NCBI GenBank assembly: GCA_019114885.1 | Contig: DXEQ01000277.1 | Coordinates: 1-13,166 of the forward strand | Direction: 5' to 3' | DNA length: 13,166 bases | DNA from: Candidatus Anaerobutyricum stercoripullorum | Lineage (GTDB): Bacteria > Bacillota > Clostridia > Lachnospirales > Lachnospiraceae | In this document: piece by piece, positions 1 through 5,648 of the stretch | How the letters are laid out: the number at the start of each line of letters is the position of its first letter | Numbering within the stretch: the stretch's first letter is position 1 | Notes under the pieces: generated by a model | What the model was told of the DNA's origin: nothing | The model's database searches: none | Seen by the model: the letters and a program-made list of their open reading frames with translations, nothing else | Translations under genes and position numbers: made by a program

Positions 1-291
1 ATCGAATGTCTGATCCTGTCCATTGTGGAGGGCGGTGATTCCTACGGCTATGAGATCAGCCAGACTGTCAAGCTGGCGGCCAGCATCAAGGAATCTTCCC
101 TCTACCCCATCCTGCGTAAGCTTGAGCAAAAAGGATACGTTTCCACTTACAATCAGGAGTTTCAGGGCAGGAACCGCAAGTATTACTCCATCACAGAAGA
201 GGGCAGAAGTCAGCTGCTCTATCTGAAAAAAGAATGGAAGATCTATAAGGATACGATTGACGGAATCATTGAAGGGAGGTTGAAAAAATGA
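1..291 (+). CDS. PadR family transcriptional regulator (5' end outside window)
   Basis: The reading frame is open from base 1, so the first roughly 10 residues lie upstream of the window. The visible 96 residues have the PadR winged-helix pattern: a helix ending in YGYEISQ, then a recognition-helix region with SLYPILRKLEQKGYV, and a wing containing GRNRKYYSITEEGR. PadR proteins are dimeric DNA-binding repressors that often control a neighbouring membrane-protein operon. The stop codon overlaps the start of the next gene (ATGA at 288-291), so the two are translationally coupled. A PadR gene followed by DUF1700 and DUF4097 genes is a recurrent Firmicutes arrangement, and autoregulation of the operon is likely by analogy. 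Its operator would lie outside the window. The family call is confident; the effector is unknown. Confidence 0.9.
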   Translation: MECLILSIVEGGDSYGYEISQTVKLAASIKESSLYPILRKLEQKGYVSTYNQEFQGRNRKYYSITEEGRSQLLYLKKEWKIYKDTIDGIIEGRLKK

Positions 292-932
292 ATCGTGAAA
301 CCTATCTGAAAGAGTTGAAAAAATATCTGAAACGTCTGCCTGAGGACGACTATAAGAACGCCATGGAATATTTCACCGAATATTTTGAGGAGGCAGGTCC
401 CAACCATGAGGCCGAAGCCATCCGGGAACTGGGCAGTCCACGGGAAGCGGCCGCGGAATTGCTTTCCGCTCTCATCGACGAAAAGACAGGCGCCTCTTCT
501 TCTACAGGCGACAAAGGCCAAAGCCGCCGATATCGCAGCGGCGATCCGATCCCTCAGGGACGACGCAGCGATTCGCCGCTTCGCATCCTGCTGATCGTCT
601 GCCTCGCCATTTTTGCCGCTCCCGTTGCTCTGCCTCTGGCGGCAGCCGCCTTTACTCTGCTGCTGGCCGGCGTGGCGATCGTCGTGAGCGTAGTCCTCTG
701 TATTTTTATCTGCAGTGTGTCCATGGTCCTCGTCGGGATTTATTCTGTGATCCGGGCCTTCGCTCTCCTCACAGTCTCCCTGCCGGGCTTCCTTGTGATC
801 ACCGGCGGCGGATTGCTCAGTGTGGGACTTGGCTGCCTGCTTTTTATCGCCAGCCTCTTTTTGTGCAAATGGTTTATCACCTGGCTGGTGCGGCTCATCC
901 AGAAAATGATCGGAAAAAGGAAGGAGAACTGA
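288..932 (+). CDS. DUF1700 / HAAS-domain membrane protein
   Basis: This is a 214-residue protein. Residues 1-65 form a charged helical HAAS-type domain: an LKELKKYLKRLPEDD start, a YFTEYFEEAG stretch and the LGSPREAA motif, typical of DUF1700 proteins. A polar linker (about 66-100) follows, then a strongly hydrophobic second half (about 100-205) with several membrane spans, ending in a basic tail. GGGAGG at 274-279 lies 8 nt before the ATG, and the start overlaps the PadR stop by 4 nt, which fixes it. In this family the soluble HAAS domain is thought to work with the co-encoded PadR and DUF4097 proteins. The exact molecular role is not established, so none is claimed. Confidence 0.85.
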   Translation: MNRETYLKELKKYLKRLPEDDYKNAMEYFTEYFEEAGPNHEAEAIRELGSPREAAAELLSALIDEKTGASSSTGDKGQSRRYRSGDPIPQGRRSDSPLRILLIVCLAIFAAPVALPLAAAAFTLLLAGVAIVVSVVLCIFICSVSMVLVGIYSVIRAFALLTVSLPGFLVITGGGLLSVGLGCLLFIASLFLCKWFITWLVRLIQKMIGKRKEN

Positions 933-933
933 T

Positions 934-1950
934 ATGAATACATTAACAAAACGTGTACTGCTTACCACCGCAATCCTGAGTGTGCTGGGCGTCATGCTGC
1001 TTGCCATCGGCATAGTCACCGGAGGATTTTCTTTTCTCGGCTCCCCGGCGGCGGAGGCTTTCGGCTCTTCCGGCTCTTTCTCGGGACAGCTGTATCAGAA
1101 AGAGAAGATGCCCCTTGATGACTTTTCCGCTCTCAATATTGATGTGATCGACATGGACGTACTCGTTCTCCCTTCGGAGGATGATGGCTGCTATCTGTCC
1201 TACAGTGTATACGGCAGCGGAAAAGCGGACCCGCTTCAATATACTCTGCAAAACGGAACCCTTTCCATCAAGGAAGACCACTCGGGCGAATCCGGCTTTT
1301 TCGTCGGCATCGATTACCATTTTCTTGCCGGCCTGCTCACCGGCAGCCTGCGGACAGAGGAGGCTCCGGTCCCTGTGGACCAGGTCATCCTGTATATCCC
1401 GGCCGGCGTCTCCCTTTCTCACACGACGATTTCCACCGGCGACGGCGATGTGATCCTAAACGGCGTCACGGGCGGTCAGCTGACGGCGGAGTCTTCCTAC
1501 GGAGACCTGAGTGTCACGGACGGAACCTTTTCTTCCACGGAACTGACCCTCGGCGACGGGGATCTCACCCTGGAAAATGTAACTTCGGCACAGTCCGTCA
1601 TCGACAACACCTATGGCGATGTGACCGCCCGGAATTCTTCTCTGGGTACGGTCACCTTCCAGTCCGGCGACGGGGATCTGTATTGCAGCGGCACCACTTT
1701 CAGCGGAGATTGTACTTTCAACCTCTCCTACGGCGACGCTTCCTTCCAGCTGACTGGAAGTCAGACTGCGGAGCTGTCCATGGAGCTTACCACCGACTAC
1801 GGCGATATCGAGCTCAGTCATTCTCTGGCCACCGGCGGCGCTGTCACCCGCTATGAAGATGAGGACGTCAGCAGTTACCGCCAGACCGGTACTTCCCTGG
1901 AAAATGTACTGCGTGTCCACTGCGACGACGGGGATATCGTGCTGAAATGA
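934..1950 (+). CDS. DUF4097 family beta-strand repeat protein, membrane anchored
   Basis: This is a 338-residue protein. Residues 8-31 form a single N-terminal hydrophobic segment (signal anchor or uncleaved signal). The rest is a predicted extracytoplasmic right-handed beta-repeat domain of the DUF4097 type. From about residue 165 on, GDGD and YGD turns alternate roughly every 20 residues (for example STGDGDVILNG, SSYGDLSVTDG, LGDGDLTLENV, NTYGDVTARN, SGDGDLYCSG, TDYGDIELSH), the hallmark of this adhesin-like fold. The gene starts 1 nt after the DUF1700 stop with AAGGAG about 8 nt upstream, so it is the last gene of the PadR operon. The function is unknown; a role in envelope sensing with the upstream HAAS protein is inference. 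Confidence 0.85.
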   Translation: MNTLTKRVLLTTAILSVLGVMLLAIGIVTGGFSFLGSPAAEAFGSSGSFSGQLYQKEKMPLDDFSALNIDVIDMDVLVLPSEDDGCYLSYSVYGSGKADPLQYTLQNGTLSIKEDHSGESGFFVGIDYHFLAGLLTGSLRTEEAPVPVDQVILYIPAGVSLSHTTISTGDGDVILNGVTGGQLTAESSYGDLSVTDGTFSSTELTLGDGDLTLENVTSAQSVIDNTYGDVTARNSSLGTVTFQSGDGDLYCSGTTFSGDCTFNLSYGDASFQLTGSQTAELSMELTTDYGDIELSHSLATGGAVTRYEDEDVSSYRQTGTSLENVLRVHCDDGDIVLK

Positions 1951-1984
1951 CCGGAAAAGACATAAGTCTTCCGATTTTCTTTTC
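1951..1984 (+). terminator. Probable rho-independent terminator of the PadR operon
   Basis: Directly after the DUF4097 stop, CGGAAAAGAC and GTCTTCCG pair around an ATAA loop, with a small bulge in the left arm, and are followed by ATTTTCTTTT. The position and the T-rich tail fit a terminator separating this operon from feoA. The stem is imperfect, so confidence is moderate. Confidence 0.55.
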
Positions 1985-2045
1985 ACGCACCCGCCCCGCC
2001 TGAATACCATAAAACAGGAACCTTCCATGAAGAGGTGTACATTTT

Positions 2046-2396
2046 ATGTGGCACTCATCTGTTTTATCATATAAACAACCTCTTACTTTTCCGGAAAAAT
2101 GCGCAACGGGCGTCTGTTGTTTAGACGCCCTCCTGCCCGGGCAGCGCGCTTTGGTTTCCGGCCTGACGACGACGGGAAACATGCGCCGCCGTCTTCTGGA
2201 TATCGGCCTGACTCCCGGCGCAGAGGTCGTCTGTCTGGGATGCAGTCCCTTCGGAGACCCCTGCGCTTATCTGATTCGCGGAGCCGTTGTCGCTCTGCGA
2301 AAAAAAGACTGCCGGCACATCCGGATCAGCGCGCCGCAGGATCGCACAGCTTCCCCGGCCAATCACGTTTCCCGGGAGGCAGCCACATGGGACTGA
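2046..2396 (+). CDS. feoA: FeoA-domain ferrous iron transport accessory protein
   Basis: This is a 116-residue protein. The FeoA (SH3-like) domain covers about residues 29-93: it begins LLPGQRALVSG, has the conserved MRRRLLDIGLTPGAEV core and the SPFGDPCAYLIRGAVVALR segment that marks the family. FeoA proteins are small cytoplasmic partners of the FeoB permease. The ATG at 2046 is preceded by AGAGGTG at 2031-2037, which supports this start, although it adds an unusual 28-residue leader containing two adjacent cysteines. The C-terminus overlaps the feoB start by 10 nt, indicating translational coupling. An upstream promoter must lie in the 95-nt gap after the terminator, but I could not identify convincing hexamers or an iron-regulator box. 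Confidence 0.88.
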   Translation: MWHSSVLSYKQPLTFPEKCATGVCCLDALLPGQRALVSGLTTTGNMRRRLLDIGLTPGAEVVCLGCSPFGDPCAYLIRGAVVALRKKDCRHIRISAPQDRTASPANHVSREAATWD

Positions 2397-4066
2397 CAGG
2401 AAGCTCCACAGGCATACACGCTCCGGATTTCCGTGAGAAAAATATGTCCACAACAGACGCCCGGCGCAGAGTCATCGCCCTTGCCGGCAATCCGAATGTG
2501 GGAAAAAGCAGTATATTTAACGCGCTGACCGGAATGCACCAGCACACGGGCAACTGGCCGGGCAAAACCGTCTCCAACGCCCGGGGCAGCTTTCGCTTTG
2601 ACGGACAGGAATACGACCTGATCGATGTACCCGGCGCCTACTCCCTGTCGGCGCGTTCCGCCGAGGAGGAGGCCGCCCGGGACTTTATCTGTTTCGGACA
2701 GCCGGATGCGGTGGTCGTCGTCTGCGACGCTTCCTGTCTGGAGAGGAACCTCAATCTGGTCCTGCAGATTCTGGAGATCACCTCCCGGGTAATCGTCTGC
2801 GTCAATCTGATGGACGAAGCCAGACGCAGACAGATACAGGTCCACCTTCCTCGGCTCTCCCGCTGCCTTGGCGTTCCCGTGGTGGGAACCTGCGCCAGAC
2901 AGAAAGAGACACTCTTCCCCCTGATGGAAGCGATGGCCCGGGTCACCGCCGAAGATTATCATGCCTCGCCTGTCAAAATCCGATACCCGAAGGCCATCGA
3001 ACAGGCCCTGCAGATGATCGAACCGATGATCGGAGAAAAGACAGGCGGAAAACTGAGCAGCCGGTGGCTCAGCCTGCAGTTTCTGCAGGAAAACTGTTCT
3101 TCTTTCCGGCAGATCACCGCACTGCTCGGAGAAGACTTTTTAGGAGACCCCGAACTTCTTCACGGTATCTCTCTGGCAAGAAAACAGCTGCTCCGCTGCT
3201 TTTCCGGCGTGTCGCCGTGGCAGGACGCCATCGTGAGTACGGTGGTCTCCCTGGCCGAAAAAATCAGCCGGGAAACGGTCTCCTGTGCGTCCTGCGCCGC
3301 TCATCAGGAACAGGCGCCCGCAGCCCGTCTCCTGGCCGTCCGACGAAAGGATCTGCTTTCCGACCGGATTCTCACCGGCCGGATCACCGCCTTTCCCATC
3401 ATGCTCACTGCACTGGCTGTCGTTTTCTGGATCACCATCTGCGGAGCAAATGTGGTGTCGGATTATCTGGGGCACTGGCTGTTTGCCATACAGGATCTGC
3501 TGACGCTGTTTTTTACCCGCATCCACGCGCCCGAATGGCTGCACGGCGTTCTCGTCCTCGGTCTGTACCGGGTGGTGGCCTGGGTCGTCTCCGTCATGCT
3601 GCCGCCCATGGCAATCTTCTTCCCGCTCTTTGCCCTGCTGGAAGACAGCGGCTTTCTCCCCCGCATCGCCTACAACCTGGATAAACCGTTCCAGTGCTGC
3701 CGGGCCTGCGGCAAGCAGGCTCTGACCATGTGCATGGTCTTCGGCCGCGTGATTTCGGACTGTCCGGTTGAGGCGCATGGCTTTCGAATTGTCCGGCTGA
3801 GTCGACATGGCTTTCGGATTGTCCGGCTGAGTCGACATGGCTTTCGGATTATCTGCCCGACGCGGCAGGATATCCGGCTTTATTTCTCCACGTCTCTCTT
3901 GTTTAATCCCTGCGGCTTAATCAGCCGTCCCTTTCTCGCCAGAGCAAACAGGGCTTCCCGCACTTCTTTCGTCTGGCAGTTGGCAGCCGCGATCTTTGAC
4001 AGATTTTTTTCTCCCGCTCCAAATCCCCGGTTATGGAGAAATCCCGCAATATTTTTTACCGCCTGA
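2387..4066 (+). CDS. feoB: FeoB ferrous iron transporter, N-terminal part (gene split by insertion)
   Basis: Residues 1-447 are genuine FeoB. The GTPase domain has G1 GNPNVGKS (34-41), the G2 threonine at 61, G3 DVPG (80-83) and G4 NLMD (140-143). A helical GDP-dissociation-inhibitor-like region and the first gate/membrane part follow, ending in GKQALTMCM. FeoB is the GTPase-driven Fe(II) permease of the cytoplasmic membrane. The ATG at 2387 has GGGAGG at 2374-2379 and overlaps feoA. At 3726-3737 the reading frame enters a mobile element and continues 109 residues of unrelated sequence (including 10-residue repeats of the type HGFRIVRLSR) to a chance stop at 4066, antisense to the lysozyme gene. 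The protein made from this allele lacks the second half of the transport domain, so it is unlikely to transport iron. The missing half is at 7335-8183. Confidence 0.9.
   Translation: MGLTGSSTGIHAPDFREKNMSTTDARRRVIALAGNPNVGKSSIFNALTGMHQHTGNWPGKTVSNARGSFRFDGQEYDLIDVPGAYSLSARSAEEEAARDFICFGQPDAVVVVCDASCLERNLNLVLQILEITSRVIVCVNLMDEARRRQIQVHLPRLSRCLGVPVVGTCARQKETLFPLMEAMARVTAEDYHASPVKIRYPKAIEQALQMIEPMIGEKTGGKLSSRWLSLQFLQENCSSFRQITALLGEDFLGDPELLHGISLARKQLLRCFSGVSPWQDAIVSTVVSLAEKISRETVSCASCAAHQEQAPAARLLAVRRKDLLSDRILTGRITAFPIMLTALAVVFWITICGANVVSDYLGHWLFAIQDLLTLFFTRIHAPEWLHGVLVLGLYRVVAWVVSVMLPPMAIFFPLFALLEDSGFLPRIAYNLDKPFQCCRACGKQALTMCMVFGRVISDCPVEAHGFRIVRLSRHGFRIVRLSRHGFRIICPTRQDIRLYFSTSLLFNPCGLISRPFLARANRASRTSFVWQLAAAIFDRFFSPAPNPRLWRNPAIFFTA
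3726..3737 (+). other. attL core
   Basis: The core CCATG-TG-CATGG has perfect 5-bp inverted arms around a central TG dinucleotide, as expected for a serine recombinase crossover site. On the element side TCTT and then CGGCCG (3742-3747) follow. The left flank is native feoB sequence. It is paired with 7333-7344. Confidence 0.8.
3751..3865 (+). repeat. 30-bp tandem repeat inside the left end of the element
   Basis: About 3.8 units of exactly 30 bp begin at 3751, 3781, 3811 and 3841. Units 2 and 3 differ at one base; unit 1 is more diverged and unit 4 is partial. The shared landmarks are CTTTCG near the unit start, GTCCGGCTGAGTCGAC in the middle and ATGG at the end. In the read-through feoB frame they encode 10-residue repeats. 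They sit between attL and the lysozyme stop codon. Confidence 0.9.
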
Positions 4067-4860
4067 TTTTTCAGCGTACTAAAATACTTCACCGAGTCCC
4101 CTCCTTCCTGTCCTGTTCCACCTCCGGAAGCGCTGCCGGAGGTTCCGCCAGTTCCTCCCGCTCCTGTTCCGCCTCCGGAAGCGCCGCCGGTTCCTCCCGG
4201 CTGTCCGCCCGCGCCGCTCTCTCCCGCAGGCGGTTCTTTTCCTCCGTCTTCCGTCTTTTTCTTCGGTGTGAGGAACCATTTCTCTTTCTTCCCCTGTCCC
4301 GTGATCCGGTTCAAATCAATCCTCTCGTCAAATCCCGGGCAGGTGCCGTTTGACGTGTACTGGTGCAGGTCCACGCCGCTGTGGCAAGGATAGGCCGCGT
4401 CATAACGGCCGTTGTTGAGGCCGTATCTTGCCTCCCACCAGGCACATTTTTTCGGGCGGAGCGCAATGATATTTTTGTATCGGTCGTACTGCGAATACAT
4501 GGTATAGAGCATCATTTTGTGGGGCAGCGTCTTCAGATAATCCATGGCCTTCTGAACACCAGAAGCCGTATTGCCCGCCTCCACATCCAGAATGTAGCCC
4601 ATGAAATACTTTCCGATCTTATCCCGGCAGGTCTTTTCCAGGAACTTCGCCTGCGCCAGTTCGTCGCCCTTATTCAGATAGGCGTACAGCCAGTAGTACA
4701 CTCCCCGCTTTTCGCATTGCCGGACGATACCGGCCATGGCGCTGTCCACAAAGGACGTACCCTGCGTTGCTTTCGTGATCATAAACGGACAGTGGTCCGC
4801 CACCCTCTCCCAGTCATCCACCGAGTGATGATGGGAAATATCCGGATAATAGTCTGCCAT
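3880..4860 (-). CDS. GH25 family lysozyme (phage-type endolysin)
   Basis: This is a 326-residue protein without a signal peptide, as expected for a holin-dependent endolysin. Residues 1-190 are a GH25 muramidase domain: YYPDISHHHSVDDW at the first strand (Asp7), FMITKATQG, the catalytic-type LDVEAG (Asp92, Glu94), YTMYSQY, and GVDLHQYTSNGTCPGF with IDLNRITG at the end. GH25 enzymes cleave the beta-1,4 bond between N-acetylmuramic acid and N-acetylglucosamine in peptidoglycan. A Gly/Ser/Thr-rich linker (about 205-255) joins a C-terminal domain (256-326) that I do not recognise, presumably wall-binding by position. A strong AAGGAGG precedes the ATG, and the start is 1 nt beyond the holin stop, so the two form a lysis operon. 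The 3' end overlaps antisense the chimeric tail of the feoB N-terminal ORF. Confidence 0.9.
   Translation of the reverse strand: MADYYPDISHHHSVDDWERVADHCPFMITKATQGTSFVDSAMAGIVRQCEKRGVYYWLYAYLNKGDELAQAKFLEKTCRDKIGKYFMGYILDVEAGNTASGVQKAMDYLKTLPHKMMLYTMYSQYDRYKNIIALRPKKCAWWEARYGLNNGRYDAAYPCHSGVDLHQYTSNGTCPGFDERIDLNRITGQGKKEKWFLTPKKKTEDGGKEPPAGESGAGGQPGGTGGASGGGTGAGGTGGTSGSASGGGTGQEGGDSVKYFSTLKNQAVKNIAGFLHNRGFGAGEKNLSKIAAANCQTKEVREALFALARKGRLIKPQGLNKRDVEK
4111..4190 (-). repeat. Duplicated segment in the lysozyme linker (51-bp period)
   Basis: Two near-identical copies of about 29 bp (4111-4139 and 4162-4190, two mismatches) lie 51 bp apart, which is 17 codons. They encode the Gly/Ser-rich linker between the catalytic and C-terminal domains (SGSASGGGTG and GGASGGGTG). 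In-frame repeat expansion has lengthened the linker without breaking the gene. Confidence 0.7.
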
Positions 4861-4861
4861 C

Positions 4862-5071
4862 TTATTCCTCCTTCAGTTCCGGAAGTCCCGCCAGTGAGGT
4901 GAGCAGAGAGATCACTCCCGCCAGCAGCGCCGTGGACAGTACGGTCATCGTATCCACCTCATCTATGACTGTGGCCGTTCCGATGGCCGCCACGGCCGTC
5001 TGCGCCACCGTCCTCACTGCGCGGATCCCGGCACATTTGACCCATTTTTTTGTTTTACTGCTGATTCGCAT
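4862..5071 (-). CDS. r1t-type phage holin
   Basis: This is a 69-residue protein. A basic N-terminus (MRISSKTKKWVKCAG) is followed by two hydrophobic stretches, about residues 19-37 and 41-63, separated by an acidic turn (IDEVD). The pattern RAVRTVAQTAVAAIGTA...LSTALLAGVISLLTSLAGLP is that of the r1t-like holin family. Holins form lesions in the cytoplasmic membrane that release the endolysin. Its stop lies 1 nt before the lysozyme start, giving the usual holin-endolysin order, and GGGGAGGG precedes the ATG. The size and the gene pair make the call firm. Confidence 0.85.
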   Translation of the reverse strand: MRISSKTKKWVKCAGIRAVRTVAQTAVAAIGTATVIDEVDTMTVLSTALLAGVISLLTSLAGLPELKEE

Positions 5072-5163
5072 CTAATCCCTCCCCGTAGCTGCCAGAAATC
5101 TCACGTTTCTCACGTTACGGCAAATGCTTCGCCGCAGCTTTCACGCTTTGGATTTCTGTACTA

Positions 5164-5331
5164 TCATAGTATTGATAAATCTGAATCTTGTTCCGCATTT
5201 TCCGACAGAATTTTTTCCCTTTCTTCTTCCAGCCGCGCAAAAAGAATTTCTGTCCGGCTGTTTTTTCTCACAAAGATTTCTTTCGGGTCCGCGCAGACCG
5301 AACCGTCCGGCCTTTCTATAAGCACATCCAC
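5164..5331 (-). CDS. Small acidic hypothetical protein (55 aa) upstream of the holin
   Basis: This is a short frame with a GTG start at 5331 preceded by AGGAGGGG (complement of 5338-5345) with a 6-nt spacer, a textbook ribosome site. It begins MDVLIERPDGSVCADPKEIF and ends in a charged, probably helical segment containing FARLEEEREKIL. It reads in the same direction as the holin and lysozyme genes and ends 92 nt before the holin start, so it is probably the first gene of the lysis operon. I do not recognise the family. Its size and charge would suit a small phage structural-module leftover or an accessory factor; a role as recombination directionality factor is possible but nothing in the sequence demonstrates it. 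The strong ribosome site is the main evidence that it is real. Confidence 0.6.
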   Translation of the reverse strand: MDVLIERPDGSVCADPKEIFVRKNSRTEILFARLEEEREKILSENAEQDSDLSIL

Positions 5332-5430
5332 TATCGTCCCCTCCTGTTTTTTCCGGGACCTGCTTCTTTATCCATCCGGCAGAATCCGGCATGAAAACAG
5401 AACATTTCCCGGCACATCTCCCCTATCTTT

Positions 5431-5490
5431 TTTATGAACGACAGGCTGTCTCTGTTCCTCTTTATGAACGACAGGCCGTCTCTGTTCCTC
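5431..5490. repeat. Two tandem 30-bp repeats in the divergent control region
   Basis: Units 5431-5460 and 5461-5490 differ at one base (CTG versus CCG). Each starts TTTATGAACGACAGG and ends GTCTCTGTTCCTC. They lie between the lysis operon and the recombinase gene, upstream of the 55-aa ORF on its strand. They could be a duplicated regulator site or a simple slippage product. Confidence 0.9.
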
Positions 5491-5500
5491 CCGCCTTTTG

Positions 5501-5619
5501 TACATTTTGAAAAAATGTATCGCACGTCTGGGAAAGCATTTCTCCTGCCAGGAATCCTTCCGCCCGCTGCCCGATTAAAAAATGTACCGCATCACATTTT
5601 CCAAAACGTCATACATTAT
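5501..5619. promoter_or_regulatory. Cluster of palindromic operator-like sites between lysis operon and recombinase
   Basis: A perfect 19-bp dyad, TACATTTT-GAA-AAAATGTA, lies at 5501-5519. A second inverted pair, AAAATGT (5579-5585) and ACATTTT (5594-5600), is followed by a degenerate half-site TACATTAT (5612-5619). Five copies of one half-site within 120 bp in a divergent intergenic region look like repressor operators controlling the recombinase and perhaps the lysis genes. No repressor gene is in the element, so the protein would act in trans or be the recombinase itself. I could not assign -35 and -10 hexamers with confidence. Confidence 0.6.
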
Positions 5620-5648
5620 TTCGAACAGGATTCCGGGGAGGCGGACCC

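Noticed and set aside
3064..3838. Long plus- and minus-strand ORFs overlapping the feoB membrane region
   Set aside because: They are arginine- and proline-rich shadow frames of a clear FeoB coding region in GC-rich DNA.
3751..3865. 30-bp repeats considered as a CRISPR array
   Set aside because: The units are directly adjacent with no spacers and there are no cas genes, so this is a plain tandem repeat.
5331..5525. Minus-strand ORF with repeated RNRDSLSFIK decapeptides across the 30-bp repeats
   Set aside because: It has only a GTG start without a ribosome site, crosses the operator palindrome and ends at the start of a better-supported ORF; the repeats explain its openness.
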